The position numbers were made by a program, and so were the translations under genes. Below are positions 31,563-44,522 of a stretch of 64,000 nt of DNA, piece after piece (within the stretch, counting starts at the first letter, position 1; each line of letters starts with the position of its first letter). This DNA is from Panax quinquefolius (Eukaryota; Streptophyta; Magnoliopsida; Apiales; Araliaceae): assembly GCA_020205615.1 (NCBI GenBank), contig CM035166.1, forward strand, positions 86,446,862 through 86,510,861, in the 5' to 3' direction. The notes under the pieces were generated by a model, which was not told the origin of the DNA, did not search any database, and was given only the letters and a program-made list of their open reading frames with translations.

Positions 31563-34072
31563 TGTGACGCCCCCAAAATAGGTATACAACACCCATTCTA
31601 AGTCGCCAAATACATGGGTACAGAAAGCAAACTACAACTTCAATAATACAATTGTCGTGCAAAATACGACAACACATATTGTGAGTTTAAATACAAATAT
31701 TGTCTTCTAGACAATATCCACACTCAAATAAGTCCTCATTATAATTATTCAAACACTATTTTACAAAAATAGTGAGGACTGCTAAAACATCTTTCTAGAA
31801 CCATCACTCCATACCCCGACTAGATCCTGCCATGTTCTCACCTCCTGAGAAGAAAAATGGAACAAAAAGGAAAAGGGTGAGCTCAACTAGCCCAGTAAAG
31901 AATATTATGACTAAGATAATATACAATAATTTATCATTAGTCTTCAACAGGGAAAAATCTGATAAAATATAATAGACAACAAGTTTTAGATCAACAACTA
32001 AAGCGGAAACAACAATCCATTAGAAGAGTCAATTAGAGAATGAGTTCTACTATCTTCTAAGAATTAAAAGTCCATCATCAATATTTTATCCATGTAACAA
32101 CAATCAATATACATCTTTAATCAAATATTCATCTTTACACTACAGGCCAAAGATATTCATTTGTATCACCAGTTGGTCATGTTCATCTCAACACCTGTTC
32201 ATCTTTGCACTACGGACCAAAGATATTCATCAGTTAATCATTCATCTTTGCACTACAGGCAAAAGATATTTAGTAACATCATCATTTAAGACTGAGGATG
32301 ATGAATTTTTTTTTAAAGAAAACGAATCCAGTGAGACAGAAGGACAAATAGTAGGGATTCGTATAACAGTTTATCCAAGATCAATAATACTTCATAATAA
32401 TCAATTGTGAAGCAGAATTCAAAAATAAAGATCAAAACATGGATACTATCAAAGATAGTAACCATAATAGACATCTTGGACAAAAAGGAAAATTTTCATT
32501 TTTTGGTGAATAGTGCCGTATACGTGAATAGTGCCGTATACGTGAATAATAACCCCGACACAAAAAGTTCCAAATTTGATAAAAAGTTTAAACCAATATT
32601 TTGGCATAATGATATCGAAAGAAATAATATCATTACGAAGAAAATAACATCCCTTACCTCAAACGAATAGTACTTCTGATCGGAATATCGGATATGAGGC
32701 TGAATGAAACTTGTGCTGAATAGCAACTCTCAAAGTATCAAAATACTCACAAAATACGCTCAATAATATAGAGAGAGAAAGAGAGAAAACTTATTTCTGG
32801 TGTGATTTTCAATTCTAACTTAGCCCTCTATTTATAGGAAAATGTTAGCACGCCGAAGCAGACTTGACCTGCAACATGATGTCTTTACCTGCTACTATTC
32901 CCACCCACCACATTTGAATAAAAATTCCAGCAAATTTCTCACCAACCAAAATTGGGGTCCACCAATTCTAGAATTTTCCACCAAAATGATAAATTCCGAA
33001 ACTTCATCAATTTCTGAACCAGTCACCTCTTAAAATTCACAAAAAATCAGACATTCATTTTTAACGGTTCAAAATTAGTGGACATATACTCAACTTATAT
33101 ATTTATAACATATCCAAAAATCACAACGATCCAACGGTCGGATTAAAAATTATAACTCATTTAATATATCTCAAAAACATTTGGTTTAATTTTTAATACC
33201 TCCATTTCAAACAAAAAATAATCGATAAAACACCTCAACATTAACTTCTTCATTTTTAACCACAATAAATATATCCAACATTTATATCCACACAAAATAA
33301 ATATTTCCTTATCATATGAATTAATAATTAATTATTCACAAATAATATTACAGAATCACATTTTTGACAACCAAGCCGTTCCCAGGAGAGAGGGGGCTTT
33401 CTAATAAGGATTTCTCCTTACTGGCGCGCAATTAGGTGACTAAACCTCTACTTGACATAACTTTCTAGACATTGCCAATAATGCTATCTAATAATATTAT
33501 TCAAATAATATGAATTATTGATCCGATAATGGGAAAATCTTGTAAAAGTGACAATTATTGAAACAACAATAATATAAAATATCAACGCAACAATTATTGA
33601 ATCAATAAAATAAAATATTGAGCAAGAATTCATCGTAACAATTATTGAGTAGTGCCTTTCTTACGTAAGGATCAATAATTTATCAATCTTTGCAATACCG
33701 GTGTTATTCTTGCACAACCACGCGCGACATCGTATTTTAACCACCGTGTATTCCAACAAAGTGTTAATTCGTGAATAATTATGCCGTTATTTATAAAACT
33801 CAAACTTTGTGCGTTTTCTTCATCCAAGCGATTATCCGTTATGGGGCCCACAAATGGTTGCGCTATCGTACGAATATTCCCCAACAGAAAGAATATTCCA
33901 CGACCAAATGAATATTCCCCGACAAAATGAATATTTTATAACCACTTGCTTATTTTACAAAATTTGCACATTTTACCCATAACCAAAACATTATATCAAA
34001 TTAACTCCATATTATTTCAAGATAATAAATAGAGAAAATTCAAATTTATTTATAATAAGTTGGGGTCTTACA
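31563..34072 (-). repeat. 5' LTR of the Tekay element
   Basis: 2510 bp with the same ends as 8987-11478. TATA box at 32829-32836. Three CATCTTTG..CAAAGAT hairpin units at 32130-32270. A duplicated GTGAATAGTGCCGTATAC unit at about 32511-32547 is present once in the 3' LTR. TSD TAATT follows at 34073-34077. Confidence 0.93.
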
Positions 34073-34077
34073 TAATT

Positions 34078-34729
34078 AATCATTTAATACACAACATAAA
34101 ACATATAACACGGTTATATAACAATATTAAACTCCCAATTGATTTTCAAATTAGGGTTTCCCCCAGTAAAACTAGGGTTTAACCAATTAATATTAAGGTT
34201 TTGAAAATATAAACCATAATTGACCAACCATCCTCAATACGTACATATAGTACATATTTATAGCACTGAAAAATTAAAATATAATATTATTATATTATTA
34301 TTCTCATTTCTTGATCAAAATCCAAAATTAGGGTTTGGATTCCATATATAATTTATTCTTCTATATTTAACCTTAATAATTAAGGTAATTTAATCAACTT
34401 GATAATCTGTACTAAAATTCATATAATAGAATAATTATTATAATTATTCTCAAAATCATTTCATATATTATTTAAATAATATATAATTATATTTTCATGG
34501 AAAATAATTAATAAAAACATTTCGCTATAAAATTAATTATTATAAGAATATACTTTATAACAATCAATAATTCTAAAATAAATTTATTTGTAAATATTTA
34601 TGTAATAAATATATTTTTATTTACCACATAAATACATATACACATTATCTTGTACAAATCCTCATCCTTCAAAAAAAATTATACGCAAAATTTCTGATTT
34701 ATTGATATAGAAAATATCGGGTTGTTACA
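34078..34729 (-). repeat. Family X repeat, copy B (start)
   Basis: The minus strand starts at 34729 with TGTAACAACCCGATA, as copy A does at 8146. Strong similarity to about 7500-8146 extends over the whole stretch (TTGACCAACCAT, TACATATAGTACATATTTAT, ATAATATTATTATAT). It is the other half of the repeat that hosts the Tekay insertion. Its own target is the gypsy protease fragment on the right. Confidence 0.75.
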
Positions 34730-35041
34730 TATCATCCCAATCAATGATATTAATGCTTATGTATTATTTGATTCGGGTGCAACTTGCTCATTTATTTCTG
34801 AAGAATTTGCTAAATAGTTAGACTTACCTCAAGAAAAGTTAGAGAACCCTATGAGCATAGAAGTAGCAAACAAAGAAATTATTCCCGTAGACTTCATTCA
34901 TAGGAACTGTTGTGCCGAGTTGAGAGGATTTAAACTTAACATGGATTTGATACCGATTTGTCTGGGGGAGTTTGAAGTAATCCTTGGAATGGATTGGTTA
35001 TCGAGTTACGAAGCAGTTATTGACTATAAAAAAATGTGTAC
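34730..35041 (+). pseudogene. Ty3/gypsy aspartic protease fragment
   Basis: Plus-strand frame with INDINAYVLFDSGATCSFIS, a DSG protease active site, then one stop after EEFAK. It continues through CLGEFEVILGMDWLSSYEAV, the standard C-terminal protease motif of gypsy elements. It differs from the Tekay protease at 14.8 kb, so it is a remnant of another element. It is cut on the left by X copy B and on the right by the Tat-type LTR. Confidence 0.85.
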
Positions 35042-36279
35042 TGTAGACACTTGAAATTTTTCGTACTATGTTATTAACATCATAGGAGGATGATTCGTCT
35101 TTTAAGAGGGAACCCTGAAAGACAATCCAAACCCTGCACTCGATACTCACCGAAAGTTGAAGATCAAACCCCGGATCGTAATTTGGGAGTAACCAAATCC
35201 AACCCGGAGATAACCCCGAGGCTGCGAGATCTAATCTGGAAACACACACCGGAGAAGACCGATTAATCTCGAAGATGACCCCGAGGTATCTAGTCTCAGT
35301 CCCAACCATGGGAATAGCCCCTAACCTTGGTGATGACCCCAAGGAATGCAATTTCGAGAGATAACCCCGGAAATTCTTGTTTCAAATGCGACTAGCTTCA
35401 ATCTCGGCGCTCACAACGAGATCTACTGTACCAACCCGGCGACAACATGGGGGAAGACAGGCACACTTCAAAGATGATAATGAGGACCTTTAACAAATTT
35501 CAGCAGTCCAATCTCAGCGAAGCTTGAGCAACGTCTGCCTTATCAGCCCAATCCGACGATAACACCGGTGAGGGGCAACATCGTCATCTCTTCAACACGA
35601 TGCCACGTCAAGTCTCTACGCAACAATGTCCCACAAGACTAACCAATCCCGAGTGACTATTGTGTGGGGTAACAGATGAAAGTTGAAGCTTGAAGACCGG
35701 AGGGCATCGTCCCATCTTCAATAACTTCGCACAAACTCTAATCCCATGTCATCGTACAACTCTCGACAACGGCGGTCCAAAATAGGTCATGTATACCTCA
35801 AACGGATGCCCGGATTGCACTTCTGAAAGTTCGAGTGGACATTACAATGCCTGAGTGCACGTACTTCGAGACGACCCGACCCGACCCGAAATACCCAGGC
35901 CAACTCGGGTTTCCTCTGGTACACCTGCGGCTGAGCCGCAGGTACACCCGCGGCTAATATGCCTATAAATAGAGGGCATGGGGTGCTGATTTTGAAGGAG
36001 AAAAAGACGGGGAAACCCTGCACAAATCGCTCCGCACTCGCCCATACATTGTATTCTCCCACTTTTAAACACCTGTGAGCTCATATATAGCCTTTTTTGT
36101 ACCCACAAAAGCCAGTGTTTACCCACTCTAAAGATATAGAAGCCTTTTTTAGCAAATCCATTTGTAAGCCTTCTCACACACTTTAGAGTTTTCTCTTCAT
36201 CTTTGCACACACCCTTCTACACGCGTTGAGAGTCGTGTTGTTTGCTTTTGCCGGACTTCTATTGCGTGGTTTCATTCCA

Positions 36280-36469
36280 ATCAGATATATATATATATAT
36301 ATATTATATTTATATATATATTGACTAACATTATCGAGTTATGCCTCGATTGAGCCTAGACTTCGGTCTGGAGCGTTTATTTGCTTTTCTATATATATAT
36401 ATATTTATATATATGAACTGTGTGTCGAACTTTGTTCGATGAGCCTAGACTTCGATTCGAGCATTTATC

Positions 36470-36504
<35 letters not shown>

Positions 36505-36660
36505 CGTGTGTCGAACTCATTCGATGAGCACGGATTTTATATCAAGTGCATTTATTCGCTTATATATATATTTATACTTATATATATATGAACTGTGGTT
36601 GAACTCTGTTCGATGAGCCTTGTTTTACATCCGGTGCGTTTATTGCTTTTATAAATATTT
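36280..36660 (+). repeat. Tandem repeat of about 85-90 bp with TA runs
   Basis: Four units of the type TGTGTCGAACTTTGTTCGATG, GAGCCTAGACTTCG, GCATTTATCGC, each ending in a TA run, start near 36325, 36412, 36503 and 36585. Internal TCGAAC..GTTCGA is an inverted repeat. Confidence 0.8.
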
Positions 36661-36772
36661 ATTTATTTTCATCCTTCCTGGAGTTTCCTTCGTGGCAGTT
36701 GATCGCTCTTACGGCTTTATTTACATTTCTGATCCCCCATGGAGGTGCTTCGTGGTTGGTGATCATGTATAC

Positions 36773-36807
<35 letters not shown>
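36773..36807. repeat. (TA)n microsatellite
   Basis: A TA run inside the Tat-type LTR. Confidence 0.95.
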
Positions 36808-36809
<2 letters not shown>

Positions 36810-37618
36810 CTACTTTTATATATATATACCTACTTATCGCTTTCATACAAATTGCGAAGATTCTCAGGCGCCTAGAAATCATGTGATCACTGATTCATCC
36901 CATTGGATCTAGATTCGGTTCCGTGATGGACATTTTAAATGTAGCGACTTGTAAATTATTCTGTGGTGTCTAAATTTCCTCAGATGGTTTCCATACCCAC
37001 GAGGAAGTCGGCATTATTTTGTACATTATTTTCATATGGATGCCTCGCATTCGTAAAATAAAATCAATCAAGCCGAACACTTAATAAAATGGGAGTGTAA
37101 AAGGTCTCAATTACTATTGAGCATCAGGGTTTAAAAAAAAACCTTTTTACAAAACATCATTGTTATATCTTGCTAAAAACTGAATTTTTACATAAATTCA
37201 AACCCTGTGTATATAGGTTCGAACGAGGCCTCGCACAACTTCCATATAACAGCACATTGACCCACACACACACACACACTCAGATAATAGTTTCTTGAAA
37301 AGAGGCGGTCACCGTGGTAACACGGATGTCGGGGGGTGCCTAACACCTACCCCCCGCACAACCAAGTCCCCAGACCCTAAACCAATCTCGGTTTCACATA
37401 CCCGTATAATGTTGTCACATCACCTGGGTCAATGTGCAAACCTTTTCTCATTGTGTTGGTACAACCATTTAAAAACCAATGGCGACTCTTATCAGTCCAT
37501 CGTCGACATTATACATGCCGGACCTTTTTCACTTGTTTTTTCAAACAAATCTCGCCTAAAATCGTAACACCAAAGAACAAGTAACTGAAAGGACATCCAA
37601 AAATCCCGACGTCGAGTG

Positions 37619-37634
37619 TGGCGACTCATTGGGA
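37619..37634 (+). other. Primer binding site, tRNA-Arg type
   Basis: TGGCGACTCATTGGGA matches the TGGCGACTC-type site known for Ogre/Tat elements, which use tRNA-Arg. Element identity is supported by the gag downstream. Confidence 0.75.
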
Positions 37635-37754
37635 ATCTGGTGAAGAGGACTTAAGCCGCTACTACAATCTTTTCAAAATTATTATCTGCTTGTGTGTGGA
37701 TGTTGCATTTACATTTTGATGAATGTGTACGAATGCATTTCCTTATTTGCACTT

Positions 37755-37858
37755 AGTGGTTCGCACCATAACTGCTTGTGATGCTAGTGCTTCGCACTAT
37801 AACTGCTTGTGATATTAGTGCTTCGCACCATATCTGATTGTGATATTAGTGCTTCGTA
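37755..37858 (+). repeat. 31-bp minisatellite, 3.4 units
   Basis: Units AGTG(C/G)TTCGCACCATAACTG plus CTTGTGATATT start at 37755, 37786, 37817 and 37848. Located in the leader between PBS and gag. Confidence 0.9.
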
Positions 37859-38454
37859 CATGTCATCATTTTCATACGGTAAGACGCGATGTATGTGAAT
37901 GTATGTGTGTGGTCCCTCCACCAGGAGGCTATCCCGTCGGTGTTTGATTACTGGACTCGTGAGAAGACTAATTCTCTGAGGCTCAGGAAAAGCACCACCC
38001 AAATTCGCTCCAGTTGAAAGACCGAATTAACTTCCCGTCAAGTAGATTGCAATGATTTGGGAACCTTCATGCCAAAAAGCCGCGAGAGTATCCTAAGATA
38101 AGTCAGCCTCTGATAAACCCAAAACAAAGGAAAGTCTCTTCATGCTCTCATTTTAATTACTTGTAAACACAATTACTTGTAATTTTATTCCATATCTATC
38201 TCCATGTAATGAGAAATATGAAGAAATTTGTACATATACATGCTACAAACAGCTGACATCTGTTGTAAAGGATAAAATTCCTAAAATGGACACATCACAT
38301 AGCATGTTATTATATACATTCCCTAAAGACTAAACTATGCCAGTCTTTCGCAGGGAATCAATCGGACCTACTACCCGCTCAAAGTCCAAAAGGCAATGAC
38401 TCTACTGATCCATCATGTCGTTATCCGACCAGATCTAGAACTTAATCCGATTTC
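37859..38454 (+). other. Leader of the Tat/Ogre-like element
   Basis: No convincing ORF. Some Ogre elements carry an ORF1 before gag, but none is recognisable here. Confidence 0.5.
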
Positions 38455-40240
38455 ATGAAAGAATTTAATTGGATTAAGCAAGCAGATTCTGATTTGGTAT
38501 TACGCTTCAAAGAATTACACCGATCTACACAGGTCGAAAATACCAGACATACTAAATCCTCCACACAAGGAGGAATCCGTGTCATTACCATACACGAACC
38601 ACGATTGGATACGACCAACAAAACTCTTGATGTCGCCCATCCCAATCGGAGATCCGCACACATTGGTGACATAAAAAGAAAGTCCTCCAAATGGAAGAGA
38701 CCCTTCGCGCTATCAAAGGAATTGGAACACACGGAGTGTTTCATATCTTCGATCGTGTATTTTCCCCGGTGTTCATTATCCAGAAAAATTTAAAACTCCT
38801 GACTTTGAAAAATATGACGGGTTAGGAGATCCTTATACGCATTTAAAAGTATTCATTGGAGAACTTGGATCCTACGCAGAGGATGAAAAACTCAGAATGC
38901 AATTGTTCCAAAAGAGTCTAACTGGAGAAGCCCGTTTGTGGTACACAAGATTAGACAACTCCAAAATCCATAGCTGGGAAGAGCTAGCACATGCCTTCCT
39001 CACTCAATACAGTTTTCAAACTCAGATGGCTCCTGATCGGTATCAAATTACCAAGATCAAGAAACAGTTTAACGAGTCTTTCAGAGAGCATGCTAAGAGG
39101 TGGAGACGCCTGGCTGCCCAAGTTAGTCCTTCCATGACAGAATCAGAAATGGTCATGACTTTCATAGACATACAAGAAGCTCCCTTCTATGAGAGAGTTT
39201 TAGCCGGCATCGGCAAACCATTTTCTGAAATGGTCAAGCATGGGGAGATGGCGGAGATGGGATTGAAGTTAGGAAAGATTCAAGACCTAGCTGAACTCAA
39301 AGCTATTGTGGATCACATCCAATCTAGAAATTATGGGAACAACCCCCGGAGGGTCCATAAAAAGAAAGAAGAAGATGTTTCCCTGATACTACAGGGGCAA
39401 AAAGGCAATCAAAACATGCCTATTCAAAGGAGAAACTACACTCCCTTTTCAGCACAGTTTGTAAACCCTCCAATACCAAAAGGTGGAGAAGTCAAACTCC
39501 CTCGAGTGTTTACATCCTTAGGGGATACCCTCGAGAACATTCTTAATCTTCTGACAACATAGAAGAAAATTACGCATCTTCTTCCACTAGCCAGCCCTAA
39601 TAGACAGGGTTTCAATGATGCTAGGAAATGTGTTTATCATGCTGGGGCACCTGGACATGATACTCAGGATTGTTGGACCTTAAAACACAAGATCCAGGAC
39701 CTAATAGACAACAGGGAGATTGTAGTCACCAAACCAGATCAACCTCACGTACAAGACAACCCTCTTCCTCAACACAAAGAAGAAGATGTCAACATGATTA
39801 ATTGGAGCAATGGACAGAGTTCCAACTTTAGCTGTGATTCTTCCCAGACCATCAAAGACGGTGATGACAAATGGGATTATGCTAAGTTCCAGTTCACAAT
39901 GGAACGAAAGATGAAAGCTCTCTGCAAACAAATTGAACAATTGGCAGAACTAGTGACTTATCAGCATCAAGTGACTCACCAGTTAATCAGCCAGGAGCAT
40001 GCCAGTCTCCTACCTCTTGTCATGAATATTCCCTGAAATGCTAGAAGACAAAGTGACAAAGAGAGCAAATGCCAAAGCTCGTCGGGATTTTGCCAACAAA
40101 AGGAAATTCACCTATCTGGGCCAACCTATGGTTTTCGGTCCAAATTATTGTTTGTACAATATTATTCTTGAATTTTACTTCACAAAGCAGTATCATGTTG
40201 ACAATTTAGACGTTATTGATTTCTGTATAAATTAAATTAT
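38455..40240 (+). pseudogene. Tat/Ogre-type gag
   Basis: The conserved gag core begins near 38780 (FKTPDFEKYDGLGDPYTHLK) and runs open from 38897 to 39562: LWYTRLDNSKIHSWEELAHA, REHAKRWRRLAAQVSPSMTE. After a stop at 39560 come CVYHAGAPGHDTQDCWTLKH, a gapped zinc-knuckle-like Cys/His motif, and KHKIQDLID, both standard for Tat gag. Remnant RKFTYLGQPM at about 40100-40130 marks the gag end. The frame shifts between 38793 and 38897 and stops near 39562 and 40036. No protease or pol follows because a Tekay LTR fragment replaces it. Confidence 0.85.
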
Positions 40241-40261
40241 AAATCTTAAAAAATTTATCCT

Positions 40262-41095
40262 TGAACTTGTTTTATTGAATTCTTATATCATTGTCATCAT
40301 CCTCGTGTTTATATTATGTTAAAAGTCATATGTGGCCTGTAGTGCATAGATGGACTTGGTATGATTATGACCAGCGATTATTCGGTATAATCATGACCGT
40401 AATGTTACAAATGATGTGGTAAAAGTCCTCATTGGCCCGTAGTGCATTGATGGACAGTTGTTGGCATGATCATGACCATTGATGAATACACGAATATCCT
40501 TGGCCCGTAGTGCATGGATAATTTGTAGTCGTGATACTAAAGAATATCTTTGGCCGTAGTGCAGGGATGATTCGATGATGTGGATTATTTATTAAGCTGA
40601 GTCTCAGCAATAAAAGTGATGAAATACCTTTTATATCAATGAAGATAGTAGAGTTTATGCTCTACTTGACTTTTCTAATGGATTGTTTGTTCCGCTGCAG
40701 TTAAACTTGATGTTTGTTATATTTTATCAGTTTAACACTGTTGAAGGCTAACGATAAATTATTCTGAATTATCTTAGTCATAATATTTCTTACTGGGCTA
40801 GTTGAGCTCACCCTTTTGCTTTCATTGTTCTCTTCAGGAAATGAGAACGTAGCCGGGACTAGTCGGGGAACGGAGTGACGGTCCAGATATTTGCATTAGT
40901 AGTACTCACTATTCTATGAAATAATGTGATAATAAATGTATTAAGGACTCCATTTGAGTTTAAATACTGTCTAGAAGACAATATTTGTATTAAAACTCAC
41001 TGCTCATGTTGTATATTTAAGTTTGTATTTGTATTCTGTACCATGTATTTAGCGACTCAGAATGGGTGATGTATACCTATTTTTGGGGCGTCACA
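40262..41095 (+). mobile_element. Truncated Tekay-family LTR (3' part)
   Basis: Plus orientation, ending TTTTGGGGCGTCACA at 41095. Three or four (G)GCCCGTAGTGCA units remain between 40330 and 40580 with most of their pairing stems decayed. The TGTAAGACCCC start is missing. More diverged from the others, so older. Confidence 0.8.
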
Positions 41096-41097
41096 AA

Positions 41098-43672
41098 AGC
41101 CTTTAATAAATTAATACTTTTTATTAATAAATGAATAAGATTGTTACAAAGTATATGCTTTATCATCAAACATGATTGACTTGTGTGCATACTAATTTCA
41201 ATCTTCTCTAAGTGATGATTATCCTGCTGTTGGATAAGCTTTAGTTAATGGATATGTAATGTTGTTCTTGAGAGTCCACTATCTCTATAGTGATTTTCCA
41301 TATTTCAATGATTCCTATAATCAAATGAAAGTGCCACCACACATGTTTAGATCCAAGATGAGGCTTAAGAACTATTCCTAGTTCTGTTATAAACTTATCA
41401 TCCAAATAATAAACTTGTAGCTTCATTTACAGCTATATACTTTGTCTTTATCACTAAACCAACAACTCTTTGTTGTTTGGAACCTTTCCAATTCACTTCA
41501 CCACTGTTCAAGGTAACACCTTACTCTAAAGTGGATTTGTCGTCGTCTTGGTCAGTCTAAAAAACTTGAGTTTGTTAAGCCCTCTAGTTTTAATTCAGAC
41601 CCACCATAAATATGATCACATCCTTAGTGTCGGTTAAGTACTCTAAGATGTTTTTCACTGTCTTACAGTGATCTTCTCTAGAATATGACCGATCAACATC
41701 AGGTCTCGTATATTTCATTGTATACATGATTGTCACTCATGCGATCTCTCTTCTCAGGAGTCTATGGTGACTATTAAAAGAGATATACTCCATAGCTCAT
41801 CAACATGAGACATCTCTTGGAGTTTGTCATGTTAAACGACTTTAGCATCAAATAAATATACGTTCCTTGGGTTAAGTCGATCATCCTTTTAAATATATCT
41901 ATATATATTTTTATCCCCAATTACGATACTCTTCCTAAATCATTCATGGAAGAATATTTAGACAACTTTATCTTTACTGATTGTAGCATTAATATGTCAT
42001 TCATTATCCGTAATATATCAAAATATAATACTAGAAATGTCGCGACGCTCCCACTGACCCTTTTGTACACACTAGGTTCATTCTTGTTTTTTATAAAATC
42101 AAACTCTTTTGATTATCTCATCAAAACAAATGTTCCATATTTGAGAAGCTTGCTTCAATCAATTTCTCTGAGTGTCTACAACTCTTACCTCATCGTATGT
42201 AACTTGATCATCATCTTCTATGATGTGTACCTCATCATCATCATCTATGATGAATTCATACCTCCCAGGTATCTTCGGTACTATTCCAGATTTACGATTC
42301 GGTTGTGGTACAATAGTTCTATCTACAAGTTCCTCTTATTTGACTTATAGTGTTTTGTGGTTCTTGAACTCTTCGAGATTTTATTATCCCCCCCACTAGC
42401 CCCTTTAATGATAAACACATTTATCTTAGAAGGTAGCGTGTTTCGCAACAAACACCTTTTTCTAAGTAGGATTATAGAACATATACCCTAAACTTACTTT
42501 AGGATGTCCCACAAATCTATACTTGTCAAATCTTGTCCCAAGCTTATCCTTTGAAACCTTTTCACATAAGTTGGACAACACCTTATCTTAACATACTTAA
42601 GATTAAGAATCCTTCATGTCCATAACTTTTATGGAGTCTTGTTTTCGGATTTTGAGGTTACTTTTTTCGTAGATATGCAGCCATTTCTAGGACATTATCC
42701 CAGAAGGATACTGGAATGTTAGTAAAATCATTATGGACCGCACTATGTCCAACAAGGTACGATTTTTTCTTTCAGATACATCAATCAATTATTGCGTACC
42801 AGGAGACGTCTATTGTGAGAGAACCATTTGAGATGATCTAGAAACTCATTGCACAAGTATAACTTCCTTGATCCGATCAAAGAATCCCAATATTTTGCCA
42901 ATTTGTTTCACTTTTGAATTCTTTGAACCTTTCAAATAATTTACACTAGTATTTCAGCAAATACACACATTCAACTCTTTGAATGATCATCTCCTTTTCT
43001 TATACTAATTTGTTCAATATGCAAAATTATTTTCACGTAAGTCAAGTATACAAAATCAATTAAGTAATATTCTAGTTCTATACAAAACATTATTATTATA
43101 AATAGAACAACAATTGTTCTTAAATATAATACCAAAGATTTCATTGTCCAACAACAAAATAGAAATAATGTTTCTAACAAGTACTGGAATACAATAACAA
43201 CTTATCGACTTAATAGATTTCTACTTCTGTTTGGTCCCTTCATAAATCTATATTTATGATAACCAAAGCCGATATCCAATACCCAAGTAGAACCTTGACT
43301 TAAATAAAAAATTATTTCAATCATGAACAAAAACTATATTTGTAACCAAAGCTTCACTAAGCTTCTTCTGGTTAGCCTCTACAAGATGCTTCTTGTACTT
43401 TCTTTCCAGTGTCCATGCTTATTGGAGTGGAAGCAAAATCATTTGTTATCCGTATTAGTTTTGTTCTTATTATCCTTTGTTTTTGCCTTTTATATTTACC
43501 TTCTTAGAATGTTCTTCTTTTTAGAAGATCCTTTGACCTCTACCAGTAAGACTTGGTCTTTCTTGGTTGGAAAGTGACTCTCAACATTTTTTAAAATATT
43601 AAGAAAATCAGCGAGGCTGATATCTAGCTTGTTTATATGAAAAATTCACAACAACTGTGAGAAGGAGTCCAG
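41098..43672 (-). mobile_element. Truncated copia element related to the one at 44725-54376
   Basis: Matches 46553-50110 in order, from the first about 100 bp of the LTR through pol to the gag region (43620-43672 equals 50095-50120). It is shorter by about 1 kb because of internal deletions. Frames are scrambled: only short pieces of integrase/RT linker similarity remain (for example 41946-42350 corresponds to 47590-48380 antisense). Both borders coincide with edges of other elements. Completely inactive. Confidence 0.75.
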
Positions 43673-44479
43673 TGTCGATGTCGGGATTTTTAGTTGTCCC
43701 TTTCCGTTACTTGTTCTTTGGTGTTCTCATTTTAGGTGAGATTTGTTTGAAAAAACAAGTGAAAAAGGTCTGGCATGTATAATGTCGACGATGGACTGTT
43801 AAGAGTCGCCAGTTGGTTTTTTAAATGGTTGTACCAACACAATCGAGAAAAGGTTTGTACATTGACCCAGTGATGTGACATTGCTAAGCGGGTCGGTGAA
43901 ACCGAGATTCATTAGGGTCCGGGGACTTGATTATGCGGAGGGAAGGTGTTAGGCACCCCCCCGACATCCGTGTTACAATGGTGACCGCCTCTTTTCAAGA
44001 AACTATTATCTAAGTGTGTGTGTATGTGTGTGGGTCAATGTGCTGTTTATTTGGAAGTGGTGCGAGGCCTCGTTCACACCTATATACACAGGGTTTGAAT
44101 TTATGTAAAAATTCAATTTTAGCAAGATATCGCAGTGATGTTTTATAAAAGAGTTTTTTCAAACCCTTGTGCTCAATAATAATTGAGACCTTTTGCACTT
44201 CCATTTTATTAAGTGTTCGGCTTGATTGATTTTATTTTCGAGATGCGAAACATCTATAAGAAAATAATATACAAAATAATGCCGATTTCCTCGTGGATAT
44301 AAAAACTATATGAGGAAATTCAAACACCGCAAAAAAAATTTACAAAGTCAACATAAATTTGAAAATGTCCATCACGGAACCGAATCTAGATCCGAAAAGT
44401 GAATCTGTGATCACATGATTCCTAGGCTCACATGATACCATAATTTGTATGAAAGCGATGGCAGTATATATATAAAAGC

Positions 44480-44522
<43 letters not shown>

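Larger units (their letters stand above)
8987..34072 (-). mobile_element. Tekay/Del-type Ty3/gypsy chromovirus, interrupted, TSD TAATT
   Basis: LTRs lie at 8987-11478 and 31563-34072. They begin TGTAAGACCCC and end GGGGCGTCACA on the minus strand. The TSD TAATT is at 8982-8986 and 34073-34077. A tRNA-iMet-type PBS sits at 31549-31560 and a PPT at 11479-11491. The domain order gag, protease, RT, RNase H, integrase, chromodomain-like C terminus places it in the Tekay/Del chromovirus lineage. Gag is split by the SIRE-type element at 15720-30979. Without that insertion the element would be about 9.8 kb. Frameshifts and stops in gag and pol show it is no longer autonomous. Confidence 0.93.
35042..37616 (+). 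repeat. 5' LTR of a Tat/Ogre-like Ty3/gypsy element
   Basis: Starts TGTAGACACTTGAAATTTTT, the usual opening of Ogre/Tat LTRs. Ends near AATCCCGACGTCGA just before a tRNA-Arg-type PBS. The U3 carries about four hairpin subrepeats around GATAACCCCGAGG (35205-35365). An inverted repeat at 35920-35955 (GGTACACCTGCGGC..GCCGCAGGTACACC) lies just upstream of TATAAATA at 35963-35971. The R/U5 part holds a (TA)n-punctuated tandem array. Related in reverse orientation to 43673-44724 plus 54382-55412. The exact 3' edge is uncertain by a few bases. Confidence 0.85.

Noticed and set aside
34851..35054. Short plus-strand protein at 34851 as an independent gene
   Set aside because: It is the C-terminal half of a gypsy protease interrupted by one stop codon.
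36620..36886. Plus-strand frame with a repeated Tyr-Ile stretch in the Tat LTR
   Set aside because: Translation of TA runs inside an LTR.
41946..42350. 134-codon plus-strand hydrophobic frame
   Set aside because: Antisense of the truncated copia pol; the corresponding stretch at 47590-48380 is clearly copia on minus.
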